This document shows positions 10,786 through 21,456 of a stretch of DNA of 34,081 bases, piece after piece. Made by a program: the position numbers and the translations under genes. The stretch spans positions 1-34,081 of the forward strand of contig NXFV01000686.1 of assembly GCA_002803225.1 (NCBI GenBank). Direction: 5' to 3'. Positions within the stretch are counted from its first letter, which is position 1. Every line of letters starts with the position of its first letter. Source of the DNA: Gamarada debralockiae. Lineage: Eukaryota; Ascomycota; Leotiomycetes; Helotiales; Hyphodiscaceae. Below the pieces are notes generated by a model, which saw only the letters and a list, made by a program, of their open reading frames with translations, was not told the DNA's origin and searched no databases.

Positions 10786-12078
10786 CTATGTCTGTGACTT
10801 GATCATGAATATCTGCGATGTGTTAGTGATTTGAAAGTGCGGGCTGAAAGGGCAGACTGACTTGATTCAAGGATGCAACATCCATACTCGCTAATCGTTT
10901 CTGCGCGATGTTTCGTGCCCGTACTGCGTGCCTTCCTTGCATCATGGGTGTAGAGCGGCCAGATTCCATTTCAAGAGGGGTTGAAGGGGTATTTTCTTTA
11001 GTGGTGGGTCGAGTAGATGCGGCGGACTCGGAAAGGGACTCATTCTCGCCTTTCTCCTTGTCCCGTTTTGATTTCTTCTTTAACTCTTTTGTCGGCTCTT
11101 CCTCCACCTCAGATTTTGACCTCTCTTTCTTATCCGTTTTATCCTTCTTAACCTTCTTATCCCTTTTTTCTTTCTTCTGCTTCTTTATCTCCGTGACCTC
11201 CTCATCGTCCTCTACCTCAACCTCGACTTTCGGTTTCCTTTTCCACCTCTTCTTGGAAATCTTTTCATCTTCCATAGCAGCCGTGATTTCCGCCGCATCC
11301 TCCGGAGAAGCCCCCGACTTCCGCTTCTTCTTCGAGTTCTTGACTTTGACCGCAACGACCTCAGGTGTCTCCTCCTGCTCCTCTAACTTCCGCTTCTTCG
11401 ACTTCTTGAGTTTCTCCTCCACTGGCTCCTCTAACCGTCGCTTCTTTGATTTCTTGGGCCTCTCCGCCACTGGTTTAGACTCTTCATCCGAGTCCGAGCA
11501 ATCGCTCGAGGAACTCGAATCATCCCCAGACGACGCCGCATCGCCAGCAGCGAGTTTCCGCACCCTCTCCGCCTCTCCATCAATCAAATGCTGAATCTTG
11601 TCTCCCACCAGAAAGCCTCCCTGCACAAACCGAATACTGCCCCACCTCCTCTCCGTATAAATTGCCCTCTTCAAATCTTCCCTACTCTTCTGCTCCTTCT
11701 CTATCTCCTCCTCATCTTTCCCATTCAACCTCCCCAGTAAATTCTTAAACGCATCAAGGCCCGTACATTCGCCATGTCCAACTCCACTCCCAATCTTCGC
11801 TCCGAGTCCAAGATTGTCGTCTTTGACCATCACTCTGATATGTGAAGCATTGGCTGCAGTGTGGAATTCGGCATGCGGTGCATTCTTTGCTCCTAGGTAC
11901 TCCCCTGGCTTCCAGCCCTGAGAGGACATTATTTTGTGCCCGAAGGATTGTGTGTCGGAGGTCCATTTTGTGTTGTTTGGGTCGTGGGAGAGTTTTATGC
12001 GGCTTGAGATTTGTTAGACCAATTATTCGAGAGTGAGAAGATTGGAATTTCTTACTTCTTTGGCGCTGCGAGTCCCAT
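10786..12078 (-). CDS. PXR1: PXR1/PINX1 G-patch nucleolar protein (rRNA/snoRNA processing, telomerase inhibitor family)
   Basis: On the minus strand the exons are 12078-12056 (23 nt), 12002-10862 and 10812-10786, giving 396 aa. The spliced N-terminus is MGLAAPKNRIKLSHDPNN, typical of Pxr1/PinX1. A G-patch follows (about residues 27-75: SFGHKIMSSQGWKPGEYLGA, then DDNLGLGAK), then GLDAFKNLLGRLNGK and RWGSIRFVQGGFLVGDKIQ. The central and C-terminal parts are Lys/Glu-rich with repeated KKSKKRKLEE-type units, a nucleolar signature. The last exon restores the conserved end SLNQIFMIKS. Ignoring the 49-nt last intron would give a false tail. The family activates the Prp43 helicase in pre-rRNA and snoRNA processing and inhibits telomerase. 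It diverges from the coiled-coil gene, with 249 bp between starts. Confidence 0.95.
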
Positions 12079-12327
12079 CTTGTTGTGGAATGGGAGGAAC
12101 AGCCGCCACACTCGAGGACGTTATCGCGGAAAAAAGATTGTGGATTGTCAAAATTTTGGTGGAGCATTTTCGAATTATCGAGCTAGTCCCGCTTGGGTAA
12201 TCCCTTGTCCTACCTTCAACTTTCTTCATTCCCAAGAGTTTTCAAGACAATTTTCAAACCCATACTTACCAGATTTCCTCAAGCCCAAGAAGTATTTCTG
12301 TCACGCATTTCAGCAAAAGTCACCACA
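12079..12327. promoter_or_regulatory. Shared divergent promoter, PXR1 / coiled-coil gene
   Basis: The two start codons face away from each other across 249 bp. The right half is CT-rich and ends in CACCACA before the ATG of the coiled-coil gene, a good fungal start context. I see no TATA box. Confidence 0.5.
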
Positions 12328-13079
12328 ATGGCATCACGTCAGTCACGCAAGAGCGTCCAGATCGCGGCTCACAGCGAATCTGAGGAAGAAGTCGAGCAGC
12401 AGAGCTCCCATGACCAGAATACGGTGGATATGTTAAAGATTGCTCAAGATATGGTGTCCTCTGTGAGCATTAATGGCGTCTGAAACTGGTTTCTTTGGAT
12501 TTTCTGATCAATGCGTCTCACAGAACAAAAAACGCCGTGAAGCCAAACGAAAGACCATCGAGGGCGAGCATGAGAAGAAGACCAAGAATGTTGCGACCAG
12601 GATCAATACTTTGTTTGAGGCCAGGAAGAACCGAGTGTAAGTTTAGATACCTTTTCCTTCTGGTTGGCTTCAAGTGAAGCCCCACCCAACGCACCTCAAC
12701 ACTCACGCGCCTCTGGTGATCATCTCCTAGGAGCCGGGTAGGTGCTGGACGCCCTCTACCCCTCTGAGGGCCGTATTTATCTACCTCAGGTCGATCCACA
12801 GCCCATCATAATTTCTTCCTTGACCTGTTAAGATGCCTTACGTTTCCCCATGTTCTCTTGCTGATCCAAGTTTCCAGCACCAAGTCTCAGAAGGCTCAGT
12901 GGGACCGACTTGATGCTCTCAACAAGAAGCGATCTTCTCTCGAAGCTCTCATTCTCGCCAGCATGAGGTCGATTGAGCAGCACAGCGCCAACATTTCCAA
13001 CGAAATGGGTGCGATGTTCGGAGGACGCATCGAGGATATCCAAGAGAGTTCTGCTTTGCAAACCGCAAAGGGATGGTGA
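12328..13079 (+). CDS. Small coiled-coil protein, function unknown
   Basis: The exons are 12328-12462, 12524-12636 and 12878-13079, giving 149 aa. The start has a strong context (CACCACAATGG). The acidic N-terminus (SESEEEVEQQ) is followed by a basic helix (NKKRREAKRKTIEGEHEKK) and a long amphipathic helical stretch (VATRINTLFEARKNRV, then WDRLDALNKKRSSLEALI and SIEQHSANISNEMGAMF). It probably forms a coiled coil. The whole is compatible with a subunit of a chromosomal or kinetochore-type complex, but I do not recognise the family. The second intron is 241 nt, four to five times the local norm, and includes a GC-rich core. Phases of all junctions agree (0, then 2). Confidence 0.8.
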
Positions 13080-13428
13080 GTTTCGATGTAACAACCCTTT
13101 AGAGCACTCACTAACGTGAGAAAAGTGATGGATTCGGAACCAGCCAGAGAACATGCTAACTCGTCTTGAACAACCATTGCTATACAAATTTGCTATACTA
13201 TGCAGTACATGCACATCCTAATCACCTTTCAGAAGGGGCGGCGTCAATAGATGGAGTTGGCAAGATACCCTTGGGAGCTTACTTTTACAATGTATGAAAG
13301 ATCATGACGCATGCACCGTACCCCCCAGTGCTCAATGCAACGTGCAAAAGTGACCATTTCTTATTTCCGACATGCCCACTCGTCCCAGCCTTAAATTTTC
13401 AACGCCATTTATAACCCCTGGTTGTACA

Positions 13429-14190
13429 TCAAAAGCCCCTTTCCGGCCTCCACCATCCTGCCAGTTTTCCTAGCTCTCCAATCCATTCCCGAACGGTATC
13501 AACAATGACTTTAGCCATTCCCTGCCGTCTGTTCTTCCCATCACCTACTGCCCCTGGTATCCCACTTGGCTCCTCGCTGCCCATTGTTGGTAACACATTG
13601 TCACTCGCCGACAGAGAAACGAAGAGAGAGAAGGGGACTAGCCAGACACAGAGTCCGAAGTACGAAGCTATTTCGGTGAAAGTAGGGATATTCGGTTTGT
13701 CATAAATCGATTGTGGAGCCACCATAGCTGCGTTGGAGAAGTGCGTGAACCAGAGGTAATGGTTGAAGAGGACGAGAACTGGGTTGAAGTCAGCAACGCA
13801 AGAATGCAATAGCCATGTTCAATGCCCACATACCACAAGAAGTCAAGAACAACGGATCGGAAAGCTTCACAACTGGAAAGCGCCGCATATTCCCCAGATA
13901 CACCACATGCGAGACTATGCTGAGAAAGGAGAGTTTGAAAGGGAAGCCATCGACGAGGCAGAGTACGACTTGGAGGCCGATAACAAAGTATATGAGGCGA
14001 GTAAGTAGCTTTTTGGCAAGCACTGTATGTTCTTCGACCAGTTCGGAGAGATAATAGAGGCCAGAGGCTGTTCAGGTACCAGGTAAGCTTCTGGCCATCC
14101 GTTCTTGTGACGAAACCTACCTATGGCAAGGGTAAGGAAGCCAAAACCCAGGCCCATGCCCATATACCCCACGAGTGGTAGAATCCACAT
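13429..14190 (-). CDS. SVP26: SVP26/ERV26 (TEX261 family) COPII cargo adaptor membrane protein
   Basis: Minus-strand exons are 14190-14121, 14067-13834 and 13778-13429, giving 217 aa. Translation starts MWILPLVGYMGMGLGFGFL, then GLYYLSELVEEHT, LLTRLIYFVIGLQVVLCLVD, FPVVKLSDPLF, LFNHYLWFTHFS and FTEIASYFGLCVWLVPFSLF. These are the conserved blocks of Svp26/Tex261, a four-TM protein of the early secretory pathway that recruits Golgi mannosyltransferases and alkaline phosphatase into COPII vesicles. The introns are 53 and 55 nt with matching phases (1 and 1). The C-terminal tail is polar and ends with WWRPERGF. It diverges from BUD23 with 297 bp between starts. Confidence 0.95.
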
Positions 14191-14487
14191 TTTAGCAGAA
14201 TGATGTACTATGATACTTGCATATTTGACGGAGAAAAGTGAGCTGTCGCGAGTGGTTCAAAGGGGCAAAACAAGGGGGATTAACGTGTCCCCAGATTTGG
14301 GTCGGCTGATTGTCGGCACAAGAATTTTGGTTCCCGTCAAAAAAGTTCCTGCGGACGATATCACATTTGAGAATTTCGAGATCTCAGCAAAGGGACTCAC
14401 TGACACTCCTTGGACAACTGAAATTACTGGGAGTTATTTCATGAAGCAATTTGAATCTATCTGCTAAGGCAGAATCCCTCTGCAAAG
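14191..14487. promoter_or_regulatory. Shared divergent promoter, SVP26 / BUD23
   Basis: The 297 bp between opposing start codons carry no supported gene. A bidirectional arrangement of a secretory-pathway gene and a ribosome-biogenesis gene could allow joint growth control. That is inference. Confidence 0.45.
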
Positions 14488-15383
14488 ATGTCTCGTCCAG
14501 AAGATACTCTGTAAGACCCCCCTCATACCCCTCCATGCGACAGTGACTGACACGCCTTTCCAGCCCTCCAGATCTCCATTACAATGATACAGAAGCGCGC
14601 AAATATACCACCTCGTCTCGAATACAAAACATCCAAGCTTCCATGACAAACCGCGCTCTCGAGCTCCTCGACCTCGACACCCCGTCCATGATCCTCGATA
14701 TCGGCTGCGGTTCAGGTCTCTCAGGCGAAATCCTCTCCTCTATCGACCCCTCGGAAGGTGGTCCTCATATCTGGGTTGGAATGGATATCTCTGCATCTAT
14801 GCTAGACATTGCATTACAAAGAGATGTGGAGGGGGATTTAATGTTGGCGGACATTGGACAAGGCGTTCCGTTTAGAGCAGGCAGCTTTGACGCAGCAATC
14901 TCGATTAGTGCCATCCAGTGGTTATGTAATGCGGAAAGCAGCGAGGTCTCGAGTACGGGAAGGTTGTCTAGGTTCTTTAATGGGTTGTATGCGAGTCTGA
15001 AGAGAGGGGGAAGAGCGGTCTGTCAGTTCTACCCGAAGAATGAGCAGCAGAGGACTATGATCAGCGGGGCTGCTATCAAAGCTGGATTCGGTGCTGGTAT
15101 CTTGGAGGATGATCCGGGAACTAAGAACAGCAAGTTGTATCTTGTTCTCACTGTTGGGGGGTCTGCTAATGAAGGTACTGGGGGAGACATAACAGGAGTC
15201 GTGAAAGGCATGGAGGGTGTGGATATTCTAGATGCAAGAAAGAAGCACAGAGAGAAGGGAAGAAGTCCGAAGAAGGGTGGGAAGGCTTGGATTCTCAGCA
15301 AGAAAGAACAGATGGAGCGAAAGGGAAAGGTTGTGAAGCATAACTCAAAGTACACCGGAAGGAAGAGGCATATTGCGTTCTAA
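14488..15383 (+). CDS. BUD23: BUD23 18S rRNA (guanine-N7) methyltransferase
   Basis: Exons 14488-14510 (23 nt) and 14564-15383 encode 280 aa. The spliced start is MSRPEDTLPPDLHYNDTEA, the Bud23/WBSCR22 N-terminus. The ATG at 14643 is internal (Met35). The class I SAM-binding motif is ILDIGCGSGLSGE at about residue 51, followed by WVGMDISASMLDIA, FDAAISISAIQWLCNA and GGRAVCQFYP. The C-terminal WBS_methylT tail is basic: KAWILSKKEQMERKGK, then KYTGRKRHIAF. Bud23, with Trm112, makes m7G in helix 30-40 of the small-subunit rRNA and supports 40S export. Trm112 is not in this window. The intron is 53 nt with branch TGACTGAC. Confidence 0.96.
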
Positions 15384-16807
15384 ACAAGTGTAGAAGGCAC
15401 CTTCATTGCATGGCGTTGGTAAAGGGGCAAATCATGATATCAAAGAGCTTCAATGAAGCTTCTGCGTTCTCTTCAAGTTATTGCTTTTGTAAATGCTGGA
15501 GTCCCCTAGGCCCGCCGGGAGCTATTGCGAACGAGAGAGGAAGCTTTACAGCCAACATCTCCACATCTCCCTAAAATCTGCAAAGAGCCATACGATCAGC
15601 AATCACCATCCTGAATCGCCTCCATGAAAGACCTAAGCCTTCTGAAGAAATGTTCAAGCCCTCTGAATAATCAGTCTTCCTAAACTTCGTTCATCGATAT
15701 AATTTCAACATCTCCGCGAGACAACTACCAACCTTCCGCGCCACCAAGATATTTCCCACCTCTAACACCACGCATTTTCAAATCTTCCTTGCGGCGCTCG
15801 CCTCAGCATCAATCCCAGGTCTGGCCGGTCCTGCCGCATACGTTACCTGTTAGAGAGGCTGCCGTTCTATCGTCATGTCCTGTTACACTACACGCAGAAC
15901 ATCATGGACTGCCAAATTAGATCTGACTGCTTCAGCAGAATCTTGCGATGCAATACGGGCATTTGGAAAATTCTCTGCAGCTTGCGTTTCGGTCACGCTA
16001 TCTCCAACACCATAAAGAACTTCTTGCGAGGAGCCCAGAGACAGGAAGCGTAATAATGGGATGCGAGAGTTGAGTTCTTGCACTGGAGAAAGAAGCTATG
16101 ATGAAGATGGGAGGAGACATTGTTTCAGTTATTGGAATATTCCTTCCGTTGCGCAGCTGTCCTCTAGTTAGAGGGCATCACAATACAACGCGATCTTCAT
16201 CGATCTTGATTCCCATTAAGCATGCGAATGAAGTAGCTTGAGTGCCTCCTGAGGGCAAAAAGGCTTTAGTTGAAGTGATCTAAGACTGCAATTGCCTTTC
16301 TAAAGCAGTCAAGTCGGATCCTCCTCAAGATATCTCCTCCTACGCTCTTTGAAACATCTCTGGAACACATTTACCAGAGTGAGAAGCATCCCGATCAACC
16401 GCTCAGCCTCAGCTAAGGTCTCACTGGTGGTGCTGTTGACTCCAACCCAACTCCGGCGCAGGCAAGTTGAAGGTAAGTACAATAATTCTCATAAGGACCC
16501 CTCAATTCTCGATAATATTGTCCTTGTCCTAACTCTACATCAAATTCCAAAGCTCTCTTTGCTAGGAGCTCTCGGTTGATTCGTTGGCTCGAAAATTTGC
16601 TTCCTATTGTCGATTTCCAGCTCTACTGACATCTCGCGAATTCCCACCAAGGCTTTCTTCCTCTCTCCACATACACAAACTTTCCACACCAAAACCACTT
16701 TCAACCACAACACATTCCCAACACAACGCATACATCTTCGAGTAACATCTCGAAGCCATTCACACGTTTTGAATTCCCGATTCAAACAAATCATTAAAAT
16801 CGCAACG
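15384..16807. other. Intergenic region, no supported gene
   Basis: About 1.4 kb. A 66-codon minus frame at 15883-16083 lacks an ATG. A possible 5' UTR intron of the next gene runs 16473-16565 (donor GTAAGT, acceptor TTGCTAG). The sequence from 16600 to 16807 is CA-rich, typical of a leader. No RNA gene or transposon end was recognised. Confidence 0.45.
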
Positions 16808-19386
16808 ATGTCACGCAACAAATTCACCTTCGCGGTGGAGTCTCCCAAGTTGCTTGGTGACATCTCTATTGTGAATACCCCATACCTCTTCGACGTAATA
16901 TCAATCGCTGACAAGAAGTAGGCCCTTGAAAAGCTCAACGCGAACGGCTACTTGGGCGACAAGGACTACGGACTTGTCCTCAACATCATCTTCAAGACGG
17001 AGAGTGTGCCAGAGGTTCTTGCCTACGTCGAAGTTAGCCAAGATGATGGCAAGCTCGTCTTTACACGCACACCAACTCCTTCTCCTCCAACAACACCTAT
17101 TCGTCACCACACTGTCAAGTGGGAGACTCCAATTCATACTTCAAAAGTAGTTCAAACTGGCAAAATTGAAGTTCCGGGGTACGTGCGCCAATTCACTTTT
17201 GACAACAGTTCATTGGAACTGACACTTTCAGCCCAACCCCCACGGTTTTCGATGGTTCAAAAACATTGAACAATCCACCTACTCAGGACTTGACAACCAT
17301 CTTCAAGCAAAAATGCATGGCCCATAACATCAAGCCAGGCGGATCTCCTGTTGGCTCAGCTGATGGCCCCGAGGCAGTCGCTCAATCCAACTTGAACGAT
17401 CGACTAAAGAATGTCCAGGAGGACACTGCAGTGGTTACCCAGTCTGAACAGCGAACTGCTCTTCCAGCCGAGGACGACGTTAGCTCAAATGCTCACTCCA
17501 CGTCAACCATCAAGCGTGAAGAAGTCAAGTCTGTTTCCTTTACAGGTGAGGAGAATATCAACGCTGCTCCCGAAGAGGAAGTTCTCCCAATCACCCACTC
17601 CGAGTCATTGACTGAGCCCAAGGATACCGACTCCGCTCCCAAGGAGGATGTCGCTCCAATTATTCACGCCAGCCCGGCCAATGAACCTATCGTTGCCGCG
17701 CCTCGCACCCCATCTCCCGCCACACACGAGCAGCCTGCCTTATCATTTTCTTCGATCTTGCCGGATTTCAACTGCAACACGCACGGAAATCCAAAGAGCA
17801 AGGAGGCAATGAACGCAACTACTCCCATCAAGCCCCGTGACGTAGCCTTACGCAAGACATCACCGGCTCCCGCTGCAGCTGGAAAGTCTGCATCGCCCTC
17901 TCTTACCCAGCCTGATGAACCCAAGCGCGAGCGCCCCATTTTTCTCCACTGGAAGAACTTCGTTGAAAACATCGGTGATCATCATAAGAGGACCAAGCAA
18001 GACACTACAGAAAATGTTGCTGCTATCCTCCAGACCATCGACCAATCAAGCCATGAACGTATTGATATCTTCCAGCAAACTATTGCCACCGAAGATGATC
18101 ATAGAGTCAAAGTCGGAGCGAAGCAAAAGTATGTCACCAAGCTCATCGACCCAAAGCCATCCACGAATGGAGAAGAAGTCGTTGCTGCTGAGAAGACTGT
18201 TCCCTCCTCATCTCAAGAAACTAAAGCAAGTTCCTATTCTACCAATTTATATGGCTGTCTCTAATTGAATTCTGCATAGTTCACACCTGAGTCTGTTCAG
18301 GCTGATGATGCTCGGGCTGGCGATGTCCTGACCGAAGGTGTTGAGACTGGAGATGCTGAGACGGAAGGTGCCCAAACTGAAGGTCATCAGGCTGAAGGTG
18401 CTGAGACTGGAGTCCCTCAGGCCGAAGACGCTGCGACTGAGATTGTACAGGCTAGTGATGCCCAAACCGGAGATACCCAGACTGAAGGTGCTACGACTGA
18501 AGGTGCTACGACTGAAGGTGCTACGACTGAAGGTGCTACGACTGCATGTGCTCAGATTGAAGATGATGATGAGCTCGTCGAAACCAAGAAACCTGTCATG
18601 TATATGTGCCAAGCGCAGTTCCACGAGGATGGAGATGTTCTTGGTGCCTCTGCGCCACCACTTAGCGCGAACAATAAGGAGAATGCGGCTCTGAAGAATG
18701 CGGCTGCTCCCACGGTTTCAGATTGGGGCTCGCTTTACCCCAAATCCACCGCCTCCCGCGATCTCTCCGCCATTGAGAACCAGGACCCGAAAAATGTTGC
18801 TGTTCCCACTGTTAGCAACGGCAGAAACGTTCAAGTCGAAGAAAACGATGCTACTCCGAAGAACGATGTTGCAGCCGTAATTGAAAATGCGTCTAACGTT
18901 CAAACACAACCCCCCAAGAACGACGCAGATAGTAAGACTATCGACGTCCCCAAAACGCCACTTTACACCAAAGCCCAAATTGTCCGCTTCATATCTGAGG
19001 GTCCACCATCTTCGAGACGCTTCACGTTCCTCGAATCAACTACCGGTGGACGAACCGCCATGCAAGGCCCTACCAACCACTACTTCGGCGCAGTCATCGA
19101 GACACGTGATAATCGCCTCGGTGACGGCAAGCTCTTCTTCGCAACTGAGAAGGGTGACCATTTCGAAGTCCTCGAAAAGCGTAATGGAAAGGGTGAAGGT
19201 GACTACAAGTACTTGGTTCAGCAGACAGGTGGTGAACGTAAGCGGGGCTTCCTCAACATCCTCAAAGCTGAAATGACTCCTGCCCATTACGAAGCCGCTT
19301 CCCGCATTCCTTCTCCATCTTCTGTCTTTGCCACCAGCAAGTCTCGAAAATCGTCCTCCTGGCCTTACTCCTCCCCCAACGGCTGA
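16808..19386 (+). CDS. Large low-complexity protein with TEGA repeats, function unknown (806 aa)
   Basis: I join four exons: 16808-16870, 16922-17178, 17232-18225 and 18280-19386. Intron 1 (51 nt, donor GTGAAT, branch CTGAC, acceptor TAG) removes an in-frame TAG. Intron 2 (53 nt, donor GTACGT, acceptor TTTCAG) reconciles two frames. Intron 3 is a GC-AG intron (54 nt, donor GCAAGT) that removes an in-frame TAA. All phases agree. The N-terminal 100 residues look folded (YLGDKDYGLVLNIIFK, then VPEVLAYVEVSQDDGKLVF). A long Pro/Glu/Thr-rich region follows, then degenerate TEGA repeats with a perfect 15-nt tandem array. The C-terminal block (about the last 140 residues) looks folded, with RRFTFLESTTGGRTAMQG, HYFGAVIETRDNRLGDGKLF and FEVLEKRNGKGEGDYKYLV. 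I know no matching family. It is probably lineage-specific. Confidence 0.75.
18481..18540 (+). repeat. In-frame minisatellite, four perfect 15-nt units
   Basis: The 15-nt unit ACTGAAGGTGCTACG is repeated exactly four times, followed by a diverged fifth unit. It encodes TEGAT and expands or contracts without shifting the frame. Diverged relatives (TEGA, AEGA, TGDA) extend upstream to about 18328, so the whole segment grew from one motif. Confidence 0.95.
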
Positions 19387-20226
19387 AAATATTTGAAGGA
19401 TTGGAAAGTCGTATGAGTGACGAGATCGCCCGAAGGCTTACAATGATTTGTTTGAGCTAGGTTTCTTTTGTATTGCGTGGCATTCTACCTTTGCGAAAGG
19501 GGGTGTATTTCCTTTAAAGAAATCTGCTCCTCGTCGTGTGGAGCTTTTGCACTCGTATTTTCATGGCACATTCGCTCCTCGTCATATGGAGTAGCTTTTT
19601 CGTGATGTTTTACACTCACGAAAGGAGCAATAGCTCTTCGCCGTATGAAGGTTTTGTAGATAGGTGCAAGTCTAGAATAGCAATATATGTTCTCGAATGC
19701 TCCTTCTCTCTGCTTGTGAAGTCGTTCTCCCCCTTTAAGCGATTGTGAGCTTATGAATCTCAGTCAATTTCGTCAGCGTATCCTTGCACAGTACGAGTAC
19801 ATTGGAGAACGGCATGCATAATCGAGTTTTGAAGTCGCCATTCGGGGATCAAGAAAACGTCGTGAACCGCAAACAGATTTAGACATACAAGTTGTTCGCA
19901 AACCTCCAATCTTGGGGTCTCAAGCGAGACCTTGGCAGGAGACAGGAGAGATATAGGTGGAAGGCTTGCGGTGAGAATTCGTTGATGCTCGGAATGATGG
20001 TGGTGGGATTTGCAAAGCATTGTCCATGGTTGGGTTTGATGCGCTTTTTGGGAAATCGGTAGGTGGGTAAGGGAAGAGTTCGCAACGTTTGGATCGCCTG
20101 ATCCTTTGCTTCAAGCCTTCCGTTTGGAACAGCCTTCGATGGATGTGGCGATTCGATAGCCAATTTGTGAGGCGCTATAGTCCGTAACAATTCCAACCTC
20201 CCCTGCTGAGATGGCGCAACATCGTC
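19387..20226. other. Intergenic region with three diverged copies of a CTCCTCG motif
   Basis: About 840 bp with no supported gene. Three similar words of about 18 bp (GCTCCTCGTCGTGTGGAG and relatives) occur at 19526-19544, 19574-19591 and 19633-19650, each followed by a T-rich stretch. Minus-strand frames at 19760-20196 lack an ATG and family features. They could be more debris of the adjacent pseudogene. Confidence 0.4.
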
Positions 20227-20857
20227 TTAGTTTTTTATCCGTCGTTTGACCAACTTCAACAGAGCGTGCAATGTATATGTCGCATCATTCACAGAACTAT
20301 GAAGCTCGCAATGGGATAAGGAGAGACTCTAGAAGGTCTCTAAGCTTGAAATCGGGAATCAGATCCGAGGGTGCGCATCCAGACTTTGGTCCGAACTCGT
20401 ACCAAGCAATGTTATCAGTGTTGGCCAGCCCGACAACATTTGGAGTTTTGTTGGATCGAAACCATGTCTTGAAAGTACGCGCACTTCACTGAGTATGTTG
20501 TATCCAACAAAGATGACTTTTCGAAGTTTCCTCCCATCTGAGTCCAGGTCGTCGATTGTGTAACGACAGCCATGAGAATTTTATTCCAGTCGCACCGTTC
20601 GACCTCTTCATGGTACCAAAACCGCATTGTTTGGCTGTCTTTTCTTTTCCACACATGGATTCAACTTTCACTCTGGTGAAGGAAACCTGCACAGACTCGA
20701 TGAGAGTCTCCTTTTCGGATTGGGGGATCCATGGCAACAGTTTTCGAGGGTCCAAAGTCGAAATTCCTAATACCTTTATTTCTTGAACATATTTACTCGT
20801 GTGAGCAAATTCAGCATCGATAGCAGGATCACGTCTGTTTCGACGAATAGGGGCCAT
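20227..20857 (-). pseudogene. Decayed RNase H-fold 3'-5' exonuclease-like gene (Gfd2/YDR514C-like)
   Basis: From an ATG at 20857 leftward the sequence reads MAPIRRNRRDPAIDAEFAH, then SKYVQEIKVLGISTLDPRK and CGFGTM. After a shift near 20570-20590 it reads RKLRKVIFVGYNILSEVRVL and HGFDPTK. A second shift in an A-run at 20446-20449 leads to VVGLANTDNIAWYEFGPKSG and FKLRDLLESLLIP. A third shift near 20313 leads to LHSSVNDATYTLHALLKLV and a TAA at 20227. In order, these match the fungal Gfd2/YDR514C-like DEDD exonuclease fold: an acidic D-x-E start, a VGYN block, a DTD-type block, and the final NDAxYTLxAL motif. No splice signals explain the frame changes. Function is presumably lost, unless the shifts are sequencing errors. 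Confidence 0.65.
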
Positions 20858-21456
20858 AGATCGTTTTGTGTGGGAAGTAGACCTAGGTATTGTAGGACGA
20901 GGTTGAGTGCTCCTCTTGGATGGACGAGCGTCTTGGCGTTTACCATTTCGATGCGATAAATAGAACGCCCTGTTCCTTCGAAAGAGCAGACGATATAACA
21001 CGTCTTATACCGCGTACTCAGCCCGGCTGCAAATGCGTTAACGCCATGATACCGCCGTTAGGATCAGGACTGACAGCCACTTAGTTTTGCTCATCATCTG
21101 AACATCCCAAAAGGACAAGTAATCCTTGGAAAGCAATTGGTGTTCACATTCCGTGATACATTTAGTAAGCAGAGGGATAACTGTTCGAAAATGTAAGCAA
21201 CGATGTAGACTTCTTTGAGCCGAAATAATGAGGCCAGGCTCTTAGGATGGAATCAATGGGATTGTGACAACTATCAACGTATTTCAGAGAAGCCAAATCC
21301 TTGCGAAAATGTCAGATTTTGTCTTCAAACAATTTTGAACATTACAGACGTAGAGGAATTTCTCAGATTCAAAAACAACGCAGCTGACCGAATGGGCTTG
21401 CTAATGCATACTAAAGTACAACCAACCGTCCACTTTGTACAACTCTGATGCTTCCT
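20858..21456. other. Intergenic region, no supported gene
   Basis: About 600 bp. The open frame of the pseudogene continues upstream to 21001 (basic, Arg/Ser-rich) without an ATG and may be its promoter side or a lost exon. The right end is the IDH1 3' region. Confidence 0.35.

Noticed and set aside
10908..11594. 228-codon plus-strand frame rich in Phe and Ser
   Set aside because: It is the exact antisense of the Lys/Glu-rich part of PXR1, where Lys codons read as Phe in reverse. No family features.
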